Below, piece by piece: positions 9,301-16,803 of a stretch of 45,820 bases of DNA. The first letter of the stretch is position 1; each line of letters opens with the position of its first letter. The notes below the pieces were generated by a model. The model was not told the DNA's origin. It did no database searches and saw only the letters and a program-made list of their open reading frames with translations. This stretch comes from a virus. The stretch lies in IMG/VR virus record IMGVR_UViG_3300029992_000008, positions 1 to 45,820 of that record; one strand, written 5' to 3'. The position numbers were made by a program, and so were the translations under genes.

Positions 9301-12300
9301 CGCGGCTGGAGGTTGTCACCAAGGCCCTGGAGGCAGCCGAAAAGGGTGACATGCGGCCGCTCCGGGCGGTCAAGGACGAGCACTTCGCGGACAGCCCCCT
9401 GGATGACCCCCGGTTCGAGCAGGACAAGGGCCTCTGGAGCAAGATCGCGGCTCAGCAGGAGGCGGAAGAGCGCCTTATGGATGTTGTCAGGCGCACTCGT
9501 GGCGAGACGCCGCGTGTCGGCGCGTCCGGGGTGGTCACTCAGGACGACGTGGACCACGCCAACATCGTCAATCAGACGAACAAGCTCTCCGAGAGCCTGC
9601 GGCATATCGTCCAGAACGGCTCATCGTCCGAGCGGCGACAGTTGGCGGCCACCATGCTGGAGCATGGTGTGGATGCGCACGTCCGGTTCTCGCCGATTGA
9701 GGGCCTGCGGATGGACAATGACCGCGCGTTGGACCCTGGCGCGGTGGTCAAGGGCTCCTACAACCCGGCGCTTGGTCGCGTGAACCTCTATGACGGTTCG
9801 GACCTGGAGACCACTATCCTCCATGAGGCCGTGCATGCAGCCACGCAGAAGGCCATCGAAGGCAACACGCCTGCGGGACGTGAGATCAAGGCGATCTATG
9901 ACCGGCTCAAGGCCCGCTCGCCGGGTAACGCGGCGTACGGTCTGTCGAACCCCAAGGAGATGGTGGCCGAGGCCCTCACGAACCCCGCGTTCAGGGATTT
10001 TCTGAAGGGCGAGCGCGCGACCACGGGCAGCAAAGTGCTCGATATGTGGCAGCGGTTTAAGAACGCGGTGTTCACGGCGCTCGGTGCGGGCGGACGGGTG
10101 CGCTCGGCGTTCGATCAGATCATGGACACGGCCCATCGGGCCATGGGGGAGAATAGCGGCAAGGGCTTCGATAGCGAGAGCCCGCGCGTTGTCAGTGAGA
10201 TGCTCACCCAGGCGTCCGCGCAGGCGCGGAAGACCTATGACAACTTCCGTGGGCTGCTCGGGATGGAACGGCTGCACGGCATCAATATCAACCTGAAGTC
10301 CGCCGCGCGACAGGTGATCCTTGGCTGGAACACCTCCGACCATATCGCGCAGGACTATGGCGACAAGGTGCAGGGCATCCGTGATCTGCTGACCCAGCAG
10401 GGGCGTGGATCGGTGCTGGCGGATAGCATTGCCAAGCCGCTCAAGTCCGCGTCCATCGCGGTGCATGCGCTGGAGCACAAGGTCCGGGACAAAGTCAACA
10501 AGGCGATGCAGCACACGATCCTGGGGATCGACATCTTCAAGCCCTGGGAGGAGAACAGGCAGGCGCACGCTCCCGAGGGCGCGAAGGGTCGTGGGCTGGA
10601 GCAGGCCGCGCGCCTGAAGAAAGCCTGGATGGATGCGCAGCCTCTGGCCAACGCGATCCGGCGCGATCCTGCCGCGATGGGCGCGTACACCAAGATGCAC
10701 GACGCCAACGACTTCAACGCGCTGGCTAAACTCGTCTACCACGCCGACGATCTCGTGAAGCGCGACTATGCCAAGTATGGCCTGAAGGGCTTCGAGAACA
10801 GCCCGTTCGACGACTATCACCTCAACCCGGCGCTGCACGATGACCCTACGGTGGCGAAGGCGTTCATGCAGCGTGAGCTGAACCAGCGCCTGAAATCCTT
10901 GGATGAGTTCTCCACCAAGCTGAAGACCCAGCTGGATGATGGCAACGCGAAGGGCGACGACAAGGTGAAGCTGGGCGAGCTGGCGCGGTTGCGCTCGCCG
11001 GTCAGTTCCCTGGTGGCCAGCTCCCAGCGCATGCTCAAGCAGATGACGGACAGCCCCTACTTCCACCTGGGTCGTGAGGGCACGCACTTTGCTGCCGGCG
11101 AGATCAAGCTGGATGAGACTAAGCTCCCGGATCAGGCGGCGGTTGGCAAGCTCCAGGCGGCGCTCGAAGCGAAGGGCTTCGGTGACGCCACGGTCATGCA
11201 CAACGCGGAGAACAATCAGGTCTACGTCAAGCTCCGCGATCCAGCGGAGGCCGAGCGGGCGCGGGCAGTGTTCGAGGACATGCAGCGGCAGGGGGTCTTC
11301 ACCAGCCCGGTCTCCGTGGGGCGTGGTGACGACCTCAACATCTACAAGCAGGTTAGCCCTGTGTGGATGAAGCGCGCTATCGAGGCGATCCAGTCCGCCG
11401 AGCCCGACATGCCCGAGGGCCTGGATGACGTGACTGCCAAACGGCTCCAGACTGCGTTCGACCAGCAGAAGCGTGACGCTCGGCAGGCGCTCATGGACAT
11501 GATCCCTGACAACTCACTGACCAAGATTTACCAGCGCCGCGAGGGTGTGCAGGGCTTCAACGCGGACATGATCCACTCGTTCGACACCAGCTCGCTCTCG
11601 AACGCGCGCGGGCTGGCGGGCATGGTGGTCTCGCGAGATACCGGCAAGGCGGCAGCGGCGATCAAGGATCAGATCAAGGCGATCAACAGAGACCCGAGCT
11701 TGAACCAGGACCAGCGCGAGGCGTACACCCAGGCGGCCCACGAGATGATCCTGCGTGAAGCTTCGCGCATGACCAACACGCCGTCTCCGGGGATCGATAC
11801 GGTGCGCAAACTGGCCCACGCGGTGCAGATTGGCATGTCGCCCGCCTACTTCGTCACCCTGATGACACAGATACCGTCCCTGTCGCTCCCGCGCCTGGGC
11901 AGCACGCACGGCTATCTCAACTCGGCCAGGGAACTGGCGCGCGCCACTCCGATGACGATGAAGATTGTCAGCGCGATGATCCACACCAAGGAGTGGTCCA
12001 GCTTCGCGCTGCGGCAGAAGTATCTGGAGGACGCCAGCATCCCGAAGGGGACCGTGGATTTCATCATGCGTCAGGCGGCGAACGGCGACTTCAACCAGGG
12101 GGCGTTCACAAACAGCATCATGGGCCACGATGTCACTGGGCTCGGGCATATCACCCACGCCCTGCACGCCGCCAGCACGCTCGGCCTCTACGCGGAGATG
12201 ATCCCGCGCGTCATGACGGCGCTGGCGGCCAAGGCGTTGCATCGGCCCGAGCAGGACGGCGACCTGCACAGCTTCGTCAGTGACAAGGTGAAGCAGTCCC

Positions 12301-13352
12301 AGATGGACTGGAGCCCGTTCGGCAATCCGCGTCAGGCTGGCAAACAAGGCACATTCGGCCCGGCAGGCCCGCTTGTGAACCAGTTCATGGGTTTCCAAAT
12401 TCGCATGACCGAGATGCTCTACCGCGAGGCGGACAAGGCGTTCAAGGGCGACCCGGCCGCGCGCAGTTTCATGCTCGGGCATCTGGCGGCCACCACGGCG
12501 CTGGCGGGCACCCTCGGGCTACCCTTCGTGGGTGTCGCGGCGAGCGTCTATGACCGGCTGGCGGACTGGACCACGGGCCAGGATGACCACGACATCCAGG
12601 CGTCGTTCCGCAACTATCTGGCGGACACGTTCGGCAAGGACGCCGGAGAGATCATCGCGCGGGGTGTTCCGCGCGCGGGCGGCATCGATCTGTCGCGTGC
12701 GGGTGAGAGCACCATCATGCCGGGGTCCACGACCATCATGATGCTCACTGAGAAGCGTAAACTGGAGGACGCGGAGAAGGACTGGCTCAAGTCGATGAGT
12801 GGGTCGGCCGTGGGCGTGGGGCTCAGCTATGCACAGGCGATCCGGGACTTCACCAACGGCGACGTCATGAACGGCATGATCCGCGTCGCCCCGGAAGGTC
12901 TGAAGAACGTCGCGGAGGCGGTGCAACTTGGCACGCGCGGATTTGTCAGCAAAGACGGGACGCCGTTGCCGATTACCGCGAGCGCCGAGGACATCGCGCT
13001 GAAGGTGCTGGGTCTCGAAGGGTCCAAGGAGCAGGAATACAACGAGGCCAAGCGTGTCGAGAGTGGCGAGCGGAACCTCTCGGAAATCCGTTCGCAGAAC
13101 ATCACGCAGCATCTGCTGGTGGCAGAGCAGCGTGGAGATCAGGGCATGTTCCAGCGCTGGGAGCGCGCGAGCCAGGACTTCCAGCGAGATCATCCAGGGC
13201 AGCTGCCGCCCATCGCGGGGTTCGGACAGGCCATGCAGGAGCAGATGATGAACGCCGCGATGGCGCGCGCTCTGAACACACCCCTCGGAGTTGCCCCGCG
13301 TAATCTCGCGGCTCGGGGCATGACGACGTTTGGAAACTTCCGTGACCAGTGA
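6354..13352 (+). CDS. Giant polyvalent virion protein with HExxH metallopeptidase-like domain
   Basis: A single 2,332-codon frame. The first 250 residues are Ala/Gly-rich with hydrophobic stretches. Residues about 300-1000 are disordered, charged and Pro-rich, with an internal repeat (VDV.KLTRAT near residues 788 and 866). A zinc-peptidase-like motif HEAVH is at residues 1157-1161, preceded by a strand and followed by 'NPKEMVAEALT', a plausible third-ligand region. Long helical segments follow. Near residue 2000 a 'GPLVNQFMGFQIRM' segment followed by hydrophobic helices resembles the PLxRFG region of phage polyvalent proteins. Such proteins are packed in podovirus heads and ejected with the DNA. 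I see no lytic transglycosylase motif. Which host or virion target the peptidase acts on is unknown. Confidence 0.7.
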   Translation: MADFLSGSTPALPSFSNYAPIPAPAAPTDQSNWLTAGLGAGAYGALSDVGSAGEAAGKLLGAQGFADKARAFADQQRATAATYARPDLEGSWSPTGWAYGAAKALPSLAGFIGAGMLTGGGADLLGAGAGAARLASMAGAGAVALPQAVGQNVQTNEDYTGAPITSADAAKAVALGIPEAALQSIVPGKLEALLNKGVSAGMLSGALHMGGYQAAVGAATTGLTQLMGDPARGFASRANEIMQSAISGGIGGALFGGAIGHLAKTPVPELLNNPDALEAATSAPLGLPAPAAPKLLTDQSVISMGDQSQPPVDPITQLKPQDLMREFMNLRKDPTQDPDRFQALGEEIARRNGEQQKATPDVVSSGSTQMVPVETGREVEPFEAPNTALTDPRSTPPAPPSNALEGPNIAGALPPPEAPDLRPFADAEQYPSLHLNAMRRVHSQEGGDPRLAALANQELELRAQEQNAATPRLTDANTIYGPDGTPQPTPEPVKATGQPVVTPDVIKAGPPSDIPSAPFDRESDVGVIKARSALAGDEREPLVQQEMGRRVTDATRSQADTEAQVRAVAQTGKALPKFLQGQKVVDNLDVRMAVAKEIAARQAANKPIGVQIERLDEHFGATDAMGKPLPELLGDKGAIQAATSDEPPIKRVAPQKGDIPKAYQPKFTALEKLRTALASQDMDETTRMGLLDRVDQAQSLLRVPSGVNVREANRLTEAVKTEAAAAPVKAEREATQAPPASKVAPATGDTPSPMAAEQIKKFTDLDRAPPQAAKVAPPKTQAEAKSRADVDVGKLTRATAGGDFTQAAPGASTPEQRAARQAKIAAQEAAVQKLAATPQKGEIDFSKPATPEERARQAARDAKLRAGVDVSKLTRATDGGGFTKSGTKADANAPAPRFASKATTAAVGDAEARGRDLQDALSERSKTPDRKSQEFAAYKETATRKAVARNTAPASDADLYESFRTPRDKTEMVLARGAAMQKARLEVVTKALEAAEKGDMRPLRAVKDEHFADSPLDDPRFEQDKGLWSKIAAQQEAEERLMDVVRRTRGETPRVGASGVVTQDDVDHANIVNQTNKLSESLRHIVQNGSSSERRQLAATMLEHGVDAHVRFSPIEGLRMDNDRALDPGAVVKGSYNPALGRVNLYDGSDLETTILHEAVHAATQKAIEGNTPAGREIKAIYDRLKARSPGNAAYGLSNPKEMVAEALTNPAFRDFLKGERATTGSKVLDMWQRFKNAVFTALGAGGRVRSAFDQIMDTAHRAMGENSGKGFDSESPRVVSEMLTQASAQARKTYDNFRGLLGMERLHGININLKSAARQVILGWNTSDHIAQDYGDKVQGIRDLLTQQGRGSVLADSIAKPLKSASIAVHALEHKVRDKVNKAMQHTILGIDIFKPWEENRQAHAPEGAKGRGLEQAARLKKAWMDAQPLANAIRRDPAAMGAYTKMHDANDFNALAKLVYHADDLVKRDYAKYGLKGFENSPFDDYHLNPALHDDPTVAKAFMQRELNQRLKSLDEFSTKLKTQLDDGNAKGDDKVKLGELARLRSPVSSLVASSQRMLKQMTDSPYFHLGREGTHFAAGEIKLDETKLPDQAAVGKLQAALEAKGFGDATVMHNAENNQVYVKLRDPAEAERARAVFEDMQRQGVFTSPVSVGRGDDLNIYKQVSPVWMKRAIEAIQSAEPDMPEGLDDVTAKRLQTAFDQQKRDARQALMDMIPDNSLTKIYQRREGVQGFNADMIHSFDTSSLSNARGLAGMVVSRDTGKAAAAIKDQIKAINRDPSLNQDQREAYTQAAHEMILREASRMTNTPSPGIDTVRKLAHAVQIGMSPAYFVTLMTQIPSLSLPRLGSTHGYLNSARELARATPMTMKIVSAMIHTKEWSSFALRQKYLEDASIPKGTVDFIMRQAANGDFNQGAFTNSIMGHDVTGLGHITHALHAASTLGLYAEMIPRVMTALAAKALHRPEQDGDLHSFVSDKVKQSQMDWSPFGNPRQAGKQGTFGPAGPLVNQFMGFQIRMTEMLYREADKAFKGDPAARSFMLGHLAATTALAGTLGLPFVGVAASVYDRLADWTTGQDDHDIQASFRNYLADTFGKDAGEIIARGVPRAGGIDLSRAGESTIMPGSTTIMMLTEKRKLEDAEKDWLKSMSGSAVGVGLSYAQAIRDFTNGDVMNGMIRVAPEGLKNVAEAVQLGTRGFVSKDGTPLPITASAEDIALKVLGLEGSKEQEYNEAKRVESGERNLSEIRSQNITQHLLVAEQRGDQGMFQRWERASQDFQRDHPGQLPPIAGFGQAMQEQMMNAAMARALNTPLGVAPRNLAARGMTTFGNFRDQ
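8711..9001 (+). repeat. Imperfect direct repeat inside the giant protein gene
   Basis: About 57 bp at 8711-8767 recurs at 8945-9001 with a few substitutions. Both copies encode a VDV(G/S)KLTRAT-type segment. It looks like an internal duplication in the disordered linker region, or a repeated short binding motif. Confidence 0.75.
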
Positions 13353-13383
13353 TACGCTGGCGTAGGAGCACAGGAGCAGGGAT

Positions 13384-13812
13384 ATGGGCAAGGGCGCGAC
13401 GTTCGACAACGATCTACTCAAACTGATCTTCAACGCGGTCAACATCGCCAACATCGCGGATAATACCGCGACGTCGCCGCTGACGAACCTCTATCTGTCT
13501 CTGCACACAGCGGACCCGACTGCGGCGGGTAACCAGTCGTCCAGCGAGGCGTCGTACACGAGCTATGCGCGTGTCGCGGTCGCCAGGACGACTGGTGGAT
13601 TTACCGTCACGGCCAACAGTGTCTCTCCAGCAGGGACGGTCTCGTTCCCCGCCTGCACGGGCGGCACCAACACGATCACGAACTTCGCGATTGGTACGGC
13701 GTCGAGCGGCACGGGCAAGATACTCTATACCGGCACCGTGACCCCGAACATCTCGGTGGCTAGCGGCGTGACGCCACAACTGACAACCGCGAGCACAGTG
13801 ACCGAGAGTTGA
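13384..13812 (+). CDS. Small phage structural protein (tail/fibre region)
   Basis: A 142-aa protein with the pattern 'NDLLKLIFNAVNIANIADN', 'LTNLYLSLHTADP', 'SYARVAVART' and 'GTASSGTGKILYTG', which I recognise as a common small beta-rich virion protein of many siphovirus- and podovirus-type phages. Its exact role is unsettled; it is often found in tail or fibre gene clusters. It opens the lysis/adsorption block, 31 bases after the giant protein. Confidence 0.72.
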   Translation: MGKGATFDNDLLKLIFNAVNIANIADNTATSPLTNLYLSLHTADPTAAGNQSSSEASYTSYARVAVARTTGGFTVTANSVSPAGTVSFPACTGGTNTITNFAIGTASSGTGKILYTGTVTPNISVASGVTPQLTTASTVTES

Positions 13813-13827
13813 GTAGGGAGTACACTG

Positions 13828-14742
13828 ATGGACACGAATTTCCAACGCGCCCTTGCCCGCGTCCTCGTCTATGAGGGAGGCAAAGTCAACAACCCGAACG
13901 ATCCGGGCGGCAAGACGAACCAGGGCGTCACGCAGCGCACCTACAACGCGTGGCTGCGCGCCCAGGGCAAGATGCCGCTCGACGTCTACAACATTCCCGA
14001 CGTGGACCGCGACACTATTTACCGCACGCAGTACTGGGACACGATCCAGGGTGACAAGCTGCCCAGCGGCGTCGATCTGGCGGTGTTCGACGCGGCGGTC
14101 AACTCAGGGCCGTCGCAGGCGGTCAAGTGGCTCCAGGCCGCGCTCAACGACCCAGGTGTCACCGCCGATGGCGTGCTGGGCGTCAAGACCATGGACGTTA
14201 TCGCGGCGGTTGGCACCGAGCATGATCTCGACACGCTGATCGAGAATATCTGCTCGCATCGGCTTGCGACGCTTCAGCGGCTCTCGACGTGGAAATATTT
14301 CGGCCCTGGCTGGCACGCACGCGTCGCCAATGTCCAGAAGACGGCGCTATCCTGGGAGGACGCCGCGCCCGTGCCCATGGCCCCTGACCTGTCGGGACTT
14401 AACGGCTCGGCTAAGGCGAACGTCGCCAACATCAAGCCGCCCGTGGTCAGCCAGATCGCGGCGCATATGACCACGGCGGCTACGGGCGCAGGCACGGTGG
14501 CCTCACAGGCTGCGTCACAGGTGCAGGGTCTCCAGGACACCTTCTCATGGGTCAAGTACGTGTTCGGCGGCCTGACCTTGCTCGGCGTCGCGGCGGGCGT
14601 CATCGCGATGGTCGCCACCAAGGCGCAGGCGGCGGCGCTCGCGGGCACGTCCACGGCGACGGTTGATCTTCAGGCGGACGCGGCGCTCCCGGCGCTCCCG
14701 GACGTCAAAGTGGCCGCGCCGGCTTCAGTGAAGGGGACGTGA
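13828..14742 (+). CDS. Endolysin: GH108 muramidase with C-terminal membrane segment
   Basis: A 304-aa protein. Residues 1-60 carry the GH108 signature 'VLVYEGGKVNNPNDPGGKTN' with the likely catalytic Glu16 in the EGG motif. Residues about 70-150 match the peptidoglycan-binding type 3 domain common to these lysins ('FDAAVNSGPSQAVKWLQAAL...GVLGVKT'). Together they cleave the glycan backbone. Unusually, after a 75-residue Ala-rich linker there is a single strong hydrophobic segment at about 243-263 ('VFGGLTLLGVAAGVIAMVA'). There is no N-terminal signal. The tail could anchor the enzyme in the membrane, in the manner of signal-anchor lysins but at the opposite end. Spanin genes follow at once. 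Confidence 0.88.
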   Translation: MDTNFQRALARVLVYEGGKVNNPNDPGGKTNQGVTQRTYNAWLRAQGKMPLDVYNIPDVDRDTIYRTQYWDTIQGDKLPSGVDLAVFDAAVNSGPSQAVKWLQAALNDPGVTADGVLGVKTMDVIAAVGTEHDLDTLIENICSHRLATLQRLSTWKYFGPGWHARVANVQKTALSWEDAAPVPMAPDLSGLNGSAKANVANIKPPVVSQIAAHMTTAATGAGTVASQAASQVQGLQDTFSWVKYVFGGLTLLGVAAGVIAMVATKAQAAALAGTSTATVDLQADAALPALPDVKVAAPASVKGT

Positions 14743-14743
14743 C

Positions 14744-15013
14744 ATGCCGTTCGCGCTTCTAGGATTGGTCCCCTGGCGGGTGTGGCTCTACGCCGGGGTG
14801 ATCGCAGCGGTCGGGGCTGTCGGCCTGTACGAGTGGCACAGGGTGTACCAGGAGGGTGTCAATGCTGAAATCCAGAAAATTAACGATGCGAACGCCATTG
14901 AGCAGGGTCGGGCAGACGCTGCGCAAACGACCGTGGATGGTTGTTTCAACAGTGGCGGCGCTTGGGATCGCGCTTCAGGGAAGTGCCTGCGAGATCAACC
15001 AGCCGGTCAGTAA
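14744..15013 (+). CDS. Inner-membrane spanin (Rz-like)
   Basis: An 89-aa protein with one N-terminal transmembrane segment (about residues 11-28, 'VWLYAGVIAAVGAVGLYEWH') followed by a helical periplasmic part and two Cys near the C-terminus. It starts one base after the endolysin stop. A second gene is embedded out of frame in its 3' half, which is the classic Rz/Rz1 arrangement. i-Spanins work with an outer-membrane lipoprotein to disrupt the outer membrane at lysis, which indicates a Gram-negative host. A holin is a less likely alternative. Confidence 0.72.
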   Translation: MPFALLGLVPWRVWLYAGVIAAVGAVGLYEWHRVYQEGVNAEIQKINDANAIEQGRADAAQTTVDGCFNSGGAWDRASGKCLRDQPAGQ

Positions 15014-15140
15014 ACCCTGCGGCGTGATCATCGACAGTCTCAAGACGGTCAATGCGACAACTCGCGACGGTCAGCGTCGGCTCGCGGATCATTTCCAGCG
15101 CGGCCTCGCGGCAGGATGCTGGACGATTACCGCGAATTAA
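14862..15140 (+). CDS. Outer-membrane spanin lipoprotein (Rz1-like), embedded gene
   Basis: ATG at 14862 follows a near-perfect AGGAGGG by 5 bases, so translation is well supported although it starts inside the i-spanin gene in another frame. The 92-aa product has a Lys/Arg-rich N-terminus, a hydrophobic segment (about residues 25-42) and a Cys directly after 'LQGSA', which reads as a somewhat atypical lipobox. The mature part is short. With the i-spanin it would form the periplasm-spanning complex. The non-ideal lipobox keeps the confidence moderate. Confidence 0.65.
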   Translation: MLKSRKLTMRTPLSRVGQTLRKRPWMVVSTVAALGIALQGSACEINQPVSKPCGVIIDSLKTVNATTRDGQRRLADHFQRGLAAGCWTITAN

Positions 15141-15152
15141 GAGGTTGGTCGG

Positions 15153-16799
15153 ATGTCGTTCAAACTTCTTGACCGTGCGGTCATGTCGGTCTCGGGCACG
15201 CCTGGGACCGGCACGATCACGTTAGGGTCCGCCGCGACAGGGTTCCAGTCGTTCGCATCCGCTGGGCTGGGCAACGCCGACACGACGGCATACGTGCTCA
15301 CTGACGGGTCGGCCTGGGAGATTGGTGTCGGCACCTACAACACCACGGGTCCGACCTTCGCGCGCACCACGATCACGGCCAGCTCGAACTCCGGGTCGGC
15401 GATCACGGCAAGTTCGGCGGCGGTTGTCACCGCGACGATGCGCGCCGAGGACGTGAACTTGGTTGACCTGCTGTCCATGAGCAAGCCTGCGGGGACATCG
15501 GATTACGCGAAGGGGGAATACATCCCGATTGCGAATGGCGCGACCGTGACGCTCTTCGATTACATGGGCGTGGGCTATATGTCGGCGTTATCCATAGCGG
15601 TCGCTGGGGGCTCTGGTACGGTGGCCGACACGGCGACGATCAATTTCTATTTTGACGGCGCGTCCACACCGAATATCTCGATGCCGCTGAGCACGTTCTT
15701 CAACGCGAAGTACATGGGCAACAACGGGCGGTACTTCTCCAATAGGTTCTTCGGGGCTAATTCCGCTAGCGGCGCGGCCTTCGGGGCGTATTGCAAGCTT
15801 CCGATGCCGTTCGGAACAGAGATCAAATGCACGATATACAACGGCTCCGGCAATGGCGGGACGATCTGGTTCCAAGCCAACTTCAACATCGGCGTGCCGA
15901 ACACATGGCCCAGTACACGGCGACTGTACGCCGACTATCAGGCGATCACGTCTCCGACAAAAAACGCCACCGTGACGCTCGTCAACAAGGCGGGCGTATC
16001 GGGACGACTGGTCGGGGTGTTCATGCTCGCGGACGAATACCCTGGCAGCGAACAGAACTACAACGCTGAGCTGGAAGGCAACTTCCGGTTCTGGCTGGAT
16101 AAAGTCGCGACGACCTGGGTGGCGTCCACGAGTTACAGTCTTGGTGCGACGATAATCGACAGCCAGGGCAACGAGCAGACTGTCACGACTGCGGGCACGT
16201 CGGGGTCCAGCGCGCCCTCTTGGGCCGTGGCCGGCGCGGCGACCACGACAGACGGTTCGGTGACCTGGACGTGCGCTCCCGGCGATCCCCCCAACGCACT
16301 TACAGGGCTCATCGCCGGAGGGTCGCAGACGCCGTTCGTTGGATTTGTGTTCACTGACCCCAACGGCAATGCACAGCGATGCACCTCTAGCGGCGCGGTC
16401 TCGGTGTCGAACATCGCAGGGACGACCTGGGCGACAGGTACAGGTTCGTCCACGACATGCGGGGGTGCGACGTTCGTTTGCGACGGGCCGCCGCTCAAAT
16501 CGAGTTTCCAGACGTCCGGCACCGAGGATTACTTCCTCATGGGCTTCTACGGATATGGTGCGCTCTCTGGTGGGGCGTCCGGGAACGGCGAAACCGGGAC
16601 GGCGATGAACTCCACTAGCTCAGGGTCGTCGCTCGGGAGTAACACGACCACGATCTCGTTTTACCGCTACCACGTGTCCGATCCGATGGTCTTCAAAAAT
16701 TCTCTCGTCGCGACGTGGCAGGCTGGGGACACTTCCGAGAAGGACTGGGGTACAGGGAACCCGGAATTGTGGTTCGTGACGTACTATTACACGGAGTAA
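15153..16799 (+). CDS. Tail protein with DUF2961/GH172-like glycosidase domain
   Basis: A 548-aa protein. Residues 1-105 are the small beta domain often found at the N-terminus of phage minor tail proteins. From about residue 140 the pattern fits DUF2961 (now GH172): 'INFYFDGASTPNISMPLSTFF' (163-183), 'KLPMPF' (225-230), an acidic 'ELEGNFRFWLD' site (306-316), 'SGTEDYF' (455-461) and 'FYRYHVSDP' (503-511). The two acidic sites correspond to the expected catalytic glutamates. Residues about 320-450 are an insertion made of two small tail-type repeat modules ('TSYSLG...TAGTSGSSAPSW...DGSVTWTC'). GH172 enzymes act on alpha-fructofuranosides or D-arabinofuranosides, so this may be a capsule- or glycan-degrading receptor-binding protein. 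Family call by eye. Confidence 0.7.
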   Translation: MSFKLLDRAVMSVSGTPGTGTITLGSAATGFQSFASAGLGNADTTAYVLTDGSAWEIGVGTYNTTGPTFARTTITASSNSGSAITASSAAVVTATMRAEDVNLVDLLSMSKPAGTSDYAKGEYIPIANGATVTLFDYMGVGYMSALSIAVAGGSGTVADTATINFYFDGASTPNISMPLSTFFNAKYMGNNGRYFSNRFFGANSASGAAFGAYCKLPMPFGTEIKCTIYNGSGNGGTIWFQANFNIGVPNTWPSTRRLYADYQAITSPTKNATVTLVNKAGVSGRLVGVFMLADEYPGSEQNYNAELEGNFRFWLDKVATTWVASTSYSLGATIIDSQGNEQTVTTAGTSGSSAPSWAVAGAATTTDGSVTWTCAPGDPPNALTGLIAGGSQTPFVGFVFTDPNGNAQRCTSSGAVSVSNIAGTTWATGTGSSTTCGGATFVCDGPPLKSSFQTSGTEDYFLMGFYGYGALSGGASGNGETGTAMNSTSSGSSLGSNTTTISFYRYHVSDPMVFKNSLVATWQAGDTSEKDWGTGNPELWFVTYYYTE

Positions 16800-16803
16800 T
16801 TAG

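Noticed and set aside
6624-11201. Two minus-strand open frames of more than 500 codons opposite the giant virion gene
   Set aside because: Both are antisense to one uninterrupted coding frame, with His/Arg/Leu-rich composition typical of GC-rich shadows, and no other leftward genes lie in this arm.
13353-13383. Short palindrome after the giant gene (TACGC / GCGTA) as terminator
   Set aside because: Only five pairs with a two-base loop and no T-tract.
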